Position numbers and translations under genes: made by a program. A stretch of 7,894 nt of DNA from Deltaproteobacteria bacterium (GTDB lineage: Bacteria; Desulfobacterota; Syntrophia; Syntrophales; Fen-1087), in contig JAPLJM010000152.1 in the NCBI GenBank assembly GCA_026388595.1, positions 1-7,894 on the forward strand. Reading direction: 5' to 3'. The first letter of the stretch is position 1. Every line of letters starts with the position of its first letter. Positions 1 to 7,227 of this stretch are shown piece by piece. The notes below the pieces were generated by a model. That model had not been told where the DNA came from and did no database searches. It saw only the letters and a program-made list of their open reading frames with translations.

Positions 1-1
1 G

Positions 2-1123
2 ACATGGAAAGCAACCTTGCAACGATATGACAAGGCCGATCCGGAAATGACGGCGGAATTTCGACGCATCATCGCCGGCGATCTGCCGGAGGCATGGGAA
101 TCCATCCTGCCGGATTATTCACAGGAGGCCAAGGATATGGCCACCCGCAAGGCCTCGGAGGGCGTCATGCAGAAACTGGCAGCGGTCCTGCCGGAATTGT
201 TGGGCGGTTCTGCAGATCTCAATCCGTCGGTGCTCTGCTGGCTCAGGGGATTCGGCAACTTTCAGAAGCCGGGCCCCATGCCGGAGAATATCCACGGGGC
301 GATCGGCGGTGAATGGGGCTACGGCGGACGAAATATCCACTTCGGCGTGCGGGAACACGCCATGGCGGCCCTTGCCATGGGGATGACCCTGCACGGTGGC
401 ATGATTCCCTATACGGGGACGTTTCTGACCTTCTGTGACTATATGCGTCCGTCGATTCGTCTTGCCGCACTGATGGGACTGCGGGTGATCTATATCTTTT
501 CTCATGACAGCATCGGCGTCGGGGAAGACGGTCCGACTCATCAGCCCGTCGAGCAGGTGATGAGCCTGCGCGCCATCCCCAATCTGACTGTTATCCGACC
601 TGCCGACGCCTGCGAAACGGTCGAGGCCTGGCGTGCGGCGCTTCTCAACCGACAGGGGCCGACGGCGCTGATTTTTACCCGCCAGACCCTTCCCATCCTG
701 AATCAAGCTGAACTGTCTGCGGCAAACCATCTCCGGCAGGGCGGGTATGTCCTCTGGGAGTCTTCAGAAGGGGAGCCTCAGGTGATCCTGATCGGGACGG
801 GTTCCGAGGTTGCCATTGCCCTCGATGCCGGCCGGAAGCTGGCAGCGGGGGGGACCCGGGTCCGCGTCGTCTCGCTCCCCAGTTGGGAACTCTTCGATCG
901 GCAGCCGGCCGCCTATCGGAACAAGGTTCTCCCGCCGGAAGTCAGGAACCGCGTTGCCGTGGAAGCGGGAATCAGACTGGGCTGGGAGCACTATGTCGGT
1001 CTGGACGGCGCGGTAGTGGGGATGGACCGCTTCGGCGCCAGCGCGCCCGCCGATGTACTCTATGAAAAATTTGGCATAACCGTGGAAAAGGTCGTCGAAG
1101 CTGCAAAAGCATTGATCAAATGA
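2..1123 (+). CDS. tkt: Transketolase, C-terminal part (5' end outside window)
   Basis: Transketolase uses thiamine diphosphate to move two-carbon ketol units between sugar phosphates in the cytosolic non-oxidative pentose phosphate pathway. The frame is open from the window edge, so this is the last ~373 residues of a protein usually ~660 long. The TTG at 17 is not a credible start because homology is already in progress there. Visible family landmarks are ATRKASE (140-160; the Arg matches yeast Arg359), GGSADLNPS (about 203-229), GVREH with the catalytic Glu at codon 353-355 (yeast Glu418), the aromatic pocket FLTFCDY, HDSIGVGEDGPTHQPVEQ (503-556; Asp and His matching yeast Asp477 and His481), the phosphate-binding FTRQ, and the C-terminal domain motifs GTGSEV and VAVEAG. 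All key residues of this part are present and the frame is intact to the TGA. pgi starts 34 nt downstream, so co-transcription is likely. The N-terminal pyrophosphate-binding domain cannot be judged. Confidence 0.96.
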   Translation, partial: TWKATLQRYDKADPEMTAEFRRIIAGDLPEAWESILPDYSQEAKDMATRKASEGVMQKLAAVLPELLGGSADLNPSVLCWLRGFGNFQKPGPMPENIHGAIGGEWGYGGRNIHFGVREHAMAALAMGMTLHGGMIPYTGTFLTFCDYMRPSIRLAALMGLRVIYIFSHDSIGVGEDGPTHQPVEQVMSLRAIPNLTVIRPADACETVEAWRAALLNRQGPTALIFTRQTLPILNQAELSAANHLRQGGYVLWESSEGEPQVILIGTGSEVAIALDAGRKLAAGGTRVRVVSLPSWELFDRQPAAYRNKVLPPEVRNRVAVEAGIRLGWEHYVGLDGAVVGMDRFGASAPADVLYEKFGITVEKVVEAAKALIK

Positions 1124-1157
1124 ACCATTTTTCAAAGGTCTCCACGGGAAGGTCGTT

Positions 1158-2867
1158 ATGATACTTGTTCCGAATGCGGTAGCCAGCCTTGGCCGCTTTC
1201 AGCCTGCTGTCGATGCGGCTTTTGCAAGCATGATGAGGAGCCGCGTCCCGGCCCGGCTCTGGGAGAAGGATTATACCCTCTGGAAGCCGTCGCCCGTTGA
1301 AATTACGAATCGCCTTGGCTGGCTGGACAGCCCCCGGGCGATGACCGGGCGCCTGCAGCAAATCAACGACCTGGCGGATAACCTGCGGCGCGATGGCTTT
1401 ACCCATGCCCTTCTATTGGGAATGGGCGGGTCCAGCCTGGCGCCGGAAGTCTATCGCAAAACATTCGGTGTATCTGAGGGCTATCTGGAACTTGCCATCC
1501 TGGACAGCACGGACCCCGCTGCAGTGCTGGCATTTTCAGATCAACGCCACCTGTCGAAAACACTCTTTATTGTTTCCACAAAATCAGGCGGTACGGTAGA
1601 AACCTTTTCTTTCATGAAATATTTTTTCAACCGGGTTTCTGAAAGGTACGGTGCTGAGGAGGCGGGCAGACGTTTCATCGCCATCACCGATCCGGGCAGC
1701 GCCCTGGCAGAGCTGGCAGCCGTCCATCGGTTCCGTGAAACCTTTCTGAACGATCCGGAAATCGGCGGGCGTTACTCCGCCCTGACCTATTTCGGCCTGA
1801 TTCCGGCGGCGCTGATGGGCGTGGATATAAAAAAACTGCTGGATCGGGCGGCAGGCGCAGCGGATCAGGAAAAGTGCCTTGAAGGCTCCCAACCCGATTC
1901 GCTGAGCGGTCTCTATCTGGGGGCCAGTCTGGGAGTCCTGGCCAGGGCCGGCTGGGACAAACTCACCTTTGCTTTTTCACCCCGGATTGCGAGTTTCGGA
2001 GACTGGCTGGAGCAGCTCATCGCCGAGAGCACGGGCAAGGAAGGGAAGGGGATTCTCCCGGTTATCGGCGAGCCCCTGGGGCCGGCTGCTGTTTACAGTG
2101 ATGACAGGGTCTTTGTCTATGTTCATCTGTCAGACGACAGGTCGGCGGATGAAGAAATCGCCCGTCTTGAAAAGATGGGGCGGCCGATGATAAAAATCAG
2201 GCTGCAGGATGTTTACGATCTGGGCGGTCAGATTTTTCTCTGGGAGGCGGCGACCGCCGTGGCCGGCCACGATCTGGGGATCAATCCCTTTGACCAGCCG
2301 GATGTGGAGGCTTCCAAGGTTCTGGCCCGGCGGATGCTGGCCCGGTATCGTGAAAAAAGCGTTTTGCCGGTGGAAGCCCCGGTCCTGAGGGGGGACGGCA
2401 TTTCTGTTTACGGGGACATTCTGGCGCAAAGTCCCGGCGATGCCCTGAACATTTTTTTGAGATCATCTGTGCCGAACGGTTATTTCGCACTCCAGGCTTA
2501 TCTCCAGCCGACCGCCGAGACGGATGCGGCCCTCCTGCGCTTGCGGCGCTGCCTGCGGGATCAATACCATCTGGCGACAACGGCGGGTTATGGGCCGCGC
2601 TTTCTTCATTCCACCGGTCAGCTTCATAAGGGAGACGGCAACCGGGGGTTGTTTATCCAATTGACCGCTGATGATCCCGTGGATGTCCCCATCCCCGATG
2701 AAATGGGCCGGCCCGGCTCCTCTGTGACTTTCGGGGTGCTCAAGGCGGCGCAGGCCCTGGGCGACAGGCAGGCGCTCCTCAATGCCGGCCGGCTGGTGAT
2801 CCGCTTCCATCTGGGAGACGACATTGCCGGCGGCTTGAGGATCCTGACGGAGGCGATCACCAGATAG
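1158..2867 (+). CDS. pgi: Glucose-6-phosphate isomerase, unfused TAL-PGI type
   Basis: Predicted to interconvert glucose 6-phosphate and fructose 6-phosphate in the cytosol, feeding fructose 6-phosphate to the adjacent transketolase. The 569 residues hold two sugar-isomerase (SIS) folds. Motifs are LLGMGGSSLAPEV (86-98), STKSGGTVET (140-149, phosphate loop), GGRYSALTYFG (203-213), QLIAESTGKEGKG (286-298, with the likely catalytic Glu290), PFDQPDVEASK (377-387, with the conserved Lys387) and HSTGQLHKG (484-492). The N-terminal stretch with FQPAVDA and RLWEKDYTLW, and the late HSTGQLHKG block, resemble the C-terminal half of bifunctional transaldolase/phosphoglucose isomerase rather than ordinary E. 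coli-type Pgi (from memory). No transaldolase half is attached: an in-frame stop lies at 1113-1115 and there is no other start codon before 1158. GGAAGG sits about 6 nt before the ATG. It forms a probable operon with tkt. Confidence 0.93.
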   Translation: MILVPNAVASLGRFQPAVDAAFASMMRSRVPARLWEKDYTLWKPSPVEITNRLGWLDSPRAMTGRLQQINDLADNLRRDGFTHALLLGMGGSSLAPEVYRKTFGVSEGYLELAILDSTDPAAVLAFSDQRHLSKTLFIVSTKSGGTVETFSFMKYFFNRVSERYGAEEAGRRFIAITDPGSALAELAAVHRFRETFLNDPEIGGRYSALTYFGLIPAALMGVDIKKLLDRAAGAADQEKCLEGSQPDSLSGLYLGASLGVLARAGWDKLTFAFSPRIASFGDWLEQLIAESTGKEGKGILPVIGEPLGPAAVYSDDRVFVYVHLSDDRSADEEIARLEKMGRPMIKIRLQDVYDLGGQIFLWEAATAVAGHDLGINPFDQPDVEASKVLARRMLARYREKSVLPVEAPVLRGDGISVYGDILAQSPGDALNIFLRSSVPNGYFALQAYLQPTAETDAALLRLRRCLRDQYHLATTAGYGPRFLHSTGQLHKGDGNRGLFIQLTADDPVDVPIPDEMGRPGSSVTFGVLKAAQALGDRQALLNAGRLVIRFHLGDDIAGGLRILTEAITR

Positions 2868-2943
2868 AAACTTGAAAACAGGCGTTGCAGCGGTTGAAAA
2901 TCTTCTCTGCTGGGTGGAAGGTCAGCGATGACGAAAGAGGCAG

Positions 2944-2978
2944 TCGGCTGTAACCGTCACGACGACGAGCCGGTTTTT
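2944..2978 (+). terminator. Possible rho-independent terminator after pgi
   Basis: TCGGCT (2944-2949) can pair with AGCCGG (2968-2973), and CGTC (2955-2958) with GACG (2964-2967) around the loop ACGAC. This leaves a five-base bulge on the left arm. Five T residues follow at 2974-2978. It lies about 75 nt beyond the pgi stop and overlaps the last codons and stop of the convergent HEAT-repeat gene. The stem is short, has one wobble pair and is bulged, so this is a tentative call. Confidence 0.35.
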
Positions 2979-5206
2979 ATCAGGAACAAAGCCTGGGCCG
3001 CGGCCTTTTTTAATTTTTCCGGATAGGCATCGAAAACAAAAAGCCTTTTCGGTTTGCTGATTTCGGTAAGAAGCGGGACTGCCTCCTGGGACCCGATCCG
3101 TCCCAGGGCAAGGCATATTTTTTCCTCCAGCTCCGCTCTCGACAACGACGCGACCAGAGGCCTTGTCTTGAGTAAGTCCATCAGGGCGGGCACTGCCTCG
3201 GCATATTTCAGGTTGCCCAAGTCCTCGGCAATGCTCTTCTGGTAAGATTCATCCACCTTCGGTAAAACCGACAGCAGGACCGGTCCCCTCCCTTTTCCGC
3301 CAATGCGCTGAATGCTTTTTAGGGCTTCCTGACGGACCTTTTCGTTCTCATGCAACAAAAAGTCTCCCAGAAGCTCGGCATCTTCCTGACTGCCAATTCG
3401 ACCCAACGTGTAAACAAGATTTCTTAAAAAATACCAGGGCTCTTTCTGATACAGCCGCTTTCGGATAACGGGCATCGCAGGCTGCCCAATCTCGGACAGA
3501 ATATGAAGAATCCGGACGCGTTCCACGCTGTCCGTCTTGTCCCGGAGCATGTTGAGTAAAAGGTTTAGAGCGTCATCGCCGAGTCTCGCCAGTACCCTGC
3601 CCGCACTCCCACTCGTTTTTTCATCCCTTTCGCTAAAACCCGCCATCAGCGCGTCCGTCAGCTCCGGCGACGCCAGTTCTGCGATAATATCCGATACGAT
3701 GGCCCGCACCGCATCATTCTTGCCCAGAATGCCTGAATCGATTTGATAAAAAATATCCAGGATGGGCATGCAGTCGGCAAACCTCCCTTTAAGGATGCGG
3801 TCCGCGATTTGGTCCTTCAACCTGTAGCATAATTTGATATAGGTGGAAGTGGCCGATGTTTCTATTCTGATCCATTGGATCAATGTATCCGAAAGCCTGT
3901 CCAGAATGGCGATTTGCTGATCCTCGTAAAGGCGGACGATAATATGCTCCAGCACGGCTGATGCCCGGTCACGGAGATCCTGCCTGGGGCTGACCAGTCC
4001 TTCCGTGAGTTGCCGGATCAACGATTCAATGTAATCATGCTCCCCGCCGACGGCCAGCTCGTCGGCCATATTCAGGATGGAATCCATCGCTTCATTGTTG
4101 GGAACAGCCTCCATGGTTCCATCGCCGGACAGTGTCATCTTTTCTTTGATGGCCTGAATCTGTTTCTCTATTTTTTCTTTTTCCCGCGCCTTTTTTTCCT
4201 GCACGGTTTGCTGAAACTGTTTGCCCCGGTCTGAATTCAGCAGCCGGCTGCATGTCCGATCGATCGCTCCCCTGCCGCCGCTTATACCGTCCAGGTCGTT
4301 TGCGGAGGGGCTTTGTTGCATGGCTTGAATCTTCACCACGACGTCGCCAAACTGCTTCTCGTCCATCCCGTCAACGATATTCTGAAAAAAAGTCCCGCCG
4401 AAGAGATTATCAATGTTCTGTGTCAGCACCAGGCTGATCATATCCGGATCGAGCTCCGCAACTGTTTTGCCGATGAGCAGCGAGATCTTGTCCTGGTCCA
4501 TCTCACCAATGAATTTTTCAAGGATGCTGATCATACGGATCAGATTTTCAGACACCTTCTCGATTTTCGGCTGCGTTTCCCGCTGATGTTTGATCTCGGT
4601 CATCCCCCTGGAAAAGATCTGCGCGATCCATTCCGGGTCCTTTGCCATTTCTTTGAGTTGCCTGGGATCGAGGGTGACGTTTGGATCATTTCCGACCATG
4701 TACTGAATGATATCATCATCCTTGATATCAAGGCTGGCAAGAATCTGCTGGTCCCCATCTCTGGCAATATAAATCTTCTCGTCGAGTATGATGTGGGGCA
4801 GATGGATGCTTTCCAGCAACTTTTGAAGCCCACCCTCGCTCTGGATCGTTTCTTGCCGCCTCCCGATGACCTGGAGGAAGTCCGTAAGCTCATTCTTTTC
4901 TATGCCTTTTTCGAGTGTAATGCTCCTGATTCCGAAATAGAGCAACAACTCAAGGAAGGCCTTGACGGGGGGTCTTTCCATGTCCTTGGTGCTTAAGGGT
5001 TCCCCGTTGGTGAGGAGGATTTTTTCAGCCTCGGCAAAAGTAATGGAATCGCTTTGCTCAAAAATGGCAAGCAGAGCCTGATTGAGTTTATCGATGGTAC
5101 TGGTAATGATGTTACTCGAAGAAGGGTAGAGACGCAGGCTGGTAATGGTTGTATTCAGGACAACCAGCGTCTCCACTGCTTTTTGCTGTATTGCGAGGTC
5201 TGCCAT
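2957..5206 (-). CDS. HEAT-repeat protein of unknown function
   Basis: A cytosolic protein of 749 residues with no signal peptide or membrane segment. The first ~110 residues contain SLRLYPSSSNIITSTIDKL and the block NGEPLSTKDMERPPVKAF followed by GIRSITLEKGI. I recall similar blocks in Desulfobacterota HEAT-repeat proteins and some HD-GYP-type signalling proteins, but no activity can be assigned. The middle is helical with a charged probable coiled coil (about 330-356, EKKAREKEKIEKQI). The last ~220 residues (about 525-745) contain five or six HEAT-like helical repeats, including LGRIGSQEDAELL and LGRIGSQEAVPLL, suggesting protein binding. ATG at 5206 is preferred over the in-frame GTG at 5239: AAAGG lies five bases before the ATG, nothing like a ribosome site precedes the GTG, and the promoter places the transcript start around 5251, only some 12 nt before the GTG. 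It is probably monocistronic, divergent from nnr and convergent with pgi. A scaffold or signalling role is only inference. Confidence 0.88.
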   Translation of the reverse strand: MADLAIQQKAVETLVVLNTTITSLRLYPSSSNIITSTIDKLNQALLAIFEQSDSITFAEAEKILLTNGEPLSTKDMERPPVKAFLELLLYFGIRSITLEKGIEKNELTDFLQVIGRRQETIQSEGGLQKLLESIHLPHIILDEKIYIARDGDQQILASLDIKDDDIIQYMVGNDPNVTLDPRQLKEMAKDPEWIAQIFSRGMTEIKHQRETQPKIEKVSENLIRMISILEKFIGEMDQDKISLLIGKTVAELDPDMISLVLTQNIDNLFGGTFFQNIVDGMDEKQFGDVVVKIQAMQQSPSANDLDGISGGRGAIDRTCSRLLNSDRGKQFQQTVQEKKAREKEKIEKQIQAIKEKMTLSGDGTMEAVPNNEAMDSILNMADELAVGGEHDYIESLIRQLTEGLVSPRQDLRDRASAVLEHIIVRLYEDQQIAILDRLSDTLIQWIRIETSATSTYIKLCYRLKDQIADRILKGRFADCMPILDIFYQIDSGILGKNDAVRAIVSDIIAELASPELTDALMAGFSERDEKTSGSAGRVLARLGDDALNLLLNMLRDKTDSVERVRILHILSEIGQPAMPVIRKRLYQKEPWYFLRNLVYTLGRIGSQEDAELLGDFLLHENEKVRQEALKSIQRIGGKGRGPVLLSVLPKVDESYQKSIAEDLGNLKYAEAVPALMDLLKTRPLVASLSRAELEEKICLALGRIGSQEAVPLLTEISKPKRLFVFDAYPEKLKKAAAQALFLIKTGSSS

Positions 5207-5257
5207 AATCGCCTTTAATGAAAATTTTGGATGGGACACCGATGTTTGGACGGGGAA

Positions 5258-5286
5258 ACTATAGGGAAAAAGACCTTGTGTGTCAA
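5258..5286 (-). promoter_or_regulatory. Sigma70-type promoter of the HEAT-repeat gene
   Basis: On the - strand a perfect -35 box TTGACA (5286-5281) is followed by a 17-nt spacer and the -10 box TATAGT (5263-5258), which has five of six consensus bases. Transcription would start near 5251, giving a leader of about 45 nt to the ATG at 5206 that includes its AAAGG ribosome site. This is the strongest promoter-like sequence noticed in the window and points directly at the HEAT-repeat gene. Confidence 0.75.
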
Positions 5287-5304
5287 TAAAATATTATTAC
5301 ACAA
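5276..5304. promoter_or_regulatory. Imperfect inverted repeat over the -35 box, possible operator
   Basis: TTGTGT (5276-5281) and ACACAA (5299-5304) are exact inverted arms. Inside them AATAA (5285-5289) and TTATT (5294-5298) also pair around AATA, with three extra bases (GTC) on the left. The repeat covers the -35 box of the HEAT-repeat promoter, where a dimeric regulator or a cruciform could affect transcription. The inside is AT-rich, so chance is possible. It matches no regulator consensus that I recognise. Confidence 0.3.
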
Positions 5305-5338
5305 TCGAATAACCAGCACTGATGATCGTGAAAAAGGG

Positions 5339-5369
5339 GTGCATCCTGTTCTCCGACAGGCACATTTTT
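5339..5369 (+). other. Terminator-like hairpin in the divergent intergenic region
   Basis: CCTGT (5345-5349) pairs with ACAGG (5356-5360) around TCTCCG, and the stem can extend by GTG (5339-5341) with CAC (5361-5363) past a three-base bulge. T residues follow at 5365-5369. No gene ends here on the + strand, so it would act only on a long leader of the nnr transcript or as a block to read-through. The rest of 5240-5501 shows no convincing gene and no clear + strand promoter for nnr. Confidence 0.25.
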
Positions 5370-5504
5370 GGTTTACCGGGCAGCTGATTCTGTGATAGAA
5401 GTAACAAATGATTAGGTTTTTTGATCCACGGGCGGGGGGAATTAGAGAGCAGGAAAAGATGCTTTACCGTTTAAGCGTAACCGACCAGGATTAGGGAGTT
5501 CATG

Positions 5505-7079
5505 ATGAAAGTCAGCAGTGTACAGCAAATGCGGGCGATGGACCGTTACGCCATCGAACAATTGGGGATATCGGAAGAAATCTTGATGGAAAACGCCGGG
5601 CAGGCTGCGGCTTCCGTCCTGGCCCGGGAGATCGGCATCGGGGACAAGAAAATCGCGATCTTCTGCGGCGTGGGCAATAACGGCGGAGACGGCTTTGTGG
5701 TGGCCCGCAAGATCCACGCGGATGGCGGGGGCGTGCAGGTTTTTATCCTGGGCAATCCGGATAAGTTCAAAGGCGCGGCCAGAACGAATCTGGATATTCT
5801 CGCCAGGCTGCCGATTGAGGTGCGCGCTATCGCATCGGTTAAAAAAATCGGGATGGATGTTCTGCATAGCCATGGCATTGTGGATGCCATTTTCGGGACC
5901 GGTCTGGACCGAAACGTGGATGGATTGCACCGGGAAGTCATTGCCTTGATCAACGAAAGCGGTAAAAAAGTGCTCAGCCTGGACATTCCCTCAGGGATCA
6001 ACGGCGATACGGGAGAGATCATGGGAGCAGCCGTGCAAGCGGACTGTACAGTGGCCTTCGGTCTGCCAAAAAGGGGCAACTTGCTCTATCCGGGATACGG
6101 GCGGTGCGGTAAGCTGTACGTCTGTCATATTTCTTTCCCGCCTTTTCTTTACAATCGTGACGGTAATAAAATTCAGGTCAACCGGCCGGTAGCGCTTCCC
6201 CCCAGGGACAAAAGCGGTTACAAAGGATCGATGGGAGAGGCGCTTGTCATCGCCGGCGCCGCCGGTTATTTCGGCGCCCCCTATTTTTCGGCCCTGTCCT
6301 TTCTCAAGGCCGGCGGCGGCTATATCCGCCTGGCAGCCCCCCGGTCCATGATATATTTCATTGCCCAGAAGGGGAGCGAAATCGTCTTCATTCCCCAAAA
6401 TGAAACGGCGGCCGGGAGCATCGCATTGAAAAACAAGGACCGCTTGATCGAGCTGTCCGAGAAAATGGATATGGTGGTAATCGGTCCCGGTCTGTCCCTG
6501 GATGCGGAAACGCAACAGTTGGTCCGGGAGCTTGTGAAAACGATTAAGGTGCCCGTGCTGATCGACGGCGACGGCATCACCGCCGTATGCGGCGACCTGA
6601 AAATCATCAGAAAGAGAAAAGCGCCGACCGTGCTGACGCCGCACCTGGGAGAAATGTCAAGATTGACGGCCAGGCCTGTTGGCGAAATCAACCGGCAAAA
6701 AATCGCGGTCCTGCAAGAAACGGCCAGAGACCTGGGGGCATTCATTGTCCTCAAGGGTGCCCATTCCCTAATCGGATTGCCCGATGAAAGGGTTTTTATC
6801 AACCTGAGCGGCAACTCCGGGATGGCAACGGCCGGTTCCGGCGATGTGCTAACCGGCACGATCGCAGCTATGGTCGGCCTTGGCCTGCCGCTGGAAGAGG
6901 CGGTCAAAAAGGGTGTTTTCATTCATGGTGTTGCCGGAGATCTGGCGGCAACGGAAAAAGGCGAAGACGGAATGACGGCCCAGGATATTCTGGAATGTCT
7001 GCCCTATGCGATGAAGCGGGACCGGGAAGGGCCGTCAGACGCCTTCCCGAGCCGCTATGCCGGTCCGATCATCGTGTGA
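5505..7079 (+). CDS. nnr: Bifunctional NAD(P)H-hydrate epimerase / ADP-dependent dehydratase
   Basis: A metabolite-repair enzyme. The N-terminal domain epimerises the R and S forms of hydrated NAD(P)H, and the C-terminal domain dehydrates the S form back to NAD(P)H at the expense of ADP. The 524 residues match the usual fused length. The epimerase half (about 1-220) shows MRAMDRYAI, the nucleotide-binding GVGNNGGDGFVVARKIH (55-71), DAIFGTGLDR and SLDIPSGINGDTG (158-170). The ribokinase-like half (about 235-505) shows KGSMGEALVIAGAAGYFGAP (240-259), IGPGLSLD (326-333), TPHLGEM (378-384), VLKGAHSLI (415-423) and GMATAGSGDVLTG (439-451) with the catalytic-type Asp447. The block normally read as DADAL is DGDGI here. 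Two adjacent ATGs exist (5502 and 5505). AGGGAG at 5493-5498 is three bases from the first and six from the second, favouring 5505. The last ~20 residues are a non-conserved tail whose final codons overlap the HigA relic on the other strand. Confidence 0.95.
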   Translation: MKVSSVQQMRAMDRYAIEQLGISEEILMENAGQAAASVLAREIGIGDKKIAIFCGVGNNGGDGFVVARKIHADGGGVQVFILGNPDKFKGAARTNLDILARLPIEVRAIASVKKIGMDVLHSHGIVDAIFGTGLDRNVDGLHREVIALINESGKKVLSLDIPSGINGDTGEIMGAAVQADCTVAFGLPKRGNLLYPGYGRCGKLYVCHISFPPFLYNRDGNKIQVNRPVALPPRDKSGYKGSMGEALVIAGAAGYFGAPYFSALSFLKAGGGYIRLAAPRSMIYFIAQKGSEIVFIPQNETAAGSIALKNKDRLIELSEKMDMVVIGPGLSLDAETQQLVRELVKTIKVPVLIDGDGITAVCGDLKIIRKRKAPTVLTPHLGEMSRLTARPVGEINRQKIAVLQETARDLGAFIVLKGAHSLIGLPDERVFINLSGNSGMATAGSGDVLTGTIAAMVGLGLPLEEAVKKGVFIHGVAGDLAATEKGEDGMTAQDILECLPYAMKRDREGPSDAFPSRYAGPIIV

Positions 7080-7227
7080 GACCTTTGAAGAATAGGCAAC
7101 GCCCACGATCGTAACTTCTCTGAAGGTTCGACCATAATCCTGGAGTGGTATCAAGCGCTTTGGACAATCGCAGGGCAACATCCGTTGTCACAAAGCCTCG
7201 TTCGTTCATAAATAATGTGATTTGGAA
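7069..7227 (-). pseudogene. higA: Relic of a HigA-type antitoxin (C-terminal part)
   Basis: Reading the - strand directly behind the nitroreductase TAG (7228-7230), and in the same frame, gives 52 open codons to a TGA at 7069-7071. The translation contains RGFVTTDVALRL, SKALDTTPGLW and NLQRSYD. This is the hallmark of the second half of HigA antitoxins (XRE-family helix-turn-helix), whose usual form is close to RGITPDTALRL-x-KALGTSPEFW-NLQ-YD. The part that would precede it, with the first helices of the DNA-binding domain, is missing, and the sequence after YD diverges (RGRCLFFKGLTR). The first ATG (7207-7209) has no ribosome site before it. Intact HigA has roughly 90-110 residues, so this is most likely a decayed fragment whose 5' half and toxin gene are gone. 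No HigB-like toxin frame is seen nearby. The family call rests on pattern memory, without an alignment. Confidence 0.65.

Noticed and set aside
17..19. TTG as a start codon for transketolase
   Set aside because: Homology to transketolase is already running before it and ~300 N-terminal residues would be missing; the gene simply enters from outside the window.
119..730. 203-codon open frame on the - strand inside tkt
   Set aside because: Antisense shadow of conserved transketolase sequence, low-complexity His/Arg-rich translation with no family.
2868..2943. Gap after pgi inspected for a small gene or RNA
   Set aside because: No frame with a ribosome site and no convincing structure before the possible terminator at 2944.
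4313..4996. 227-codon open frame on the + strand inside the HEAT-repeat gene
   Set aside because: It is fully antisense to a gene with coherent domains and a good promoter; its own translation has no recognisable motif.
5322..5387. 21-codon frame starting ATGATCGTG in the divergent region
   Set aside because: No ribosome site, no family, and it overlaps the hairpin at 5339-5369; length is within chance expectation.
5368..5400. TTGGTT ... GATAGA as a + strand promoter for nnr
   Set aside because: Poor boxes and a 20-nt spacer; not better than background.
5991..6644. 217-codon open frame on the - strand inside nnr
   Set aside because: Antisense to the conserved Nnr core, without a recognisable domain or ribosome site.
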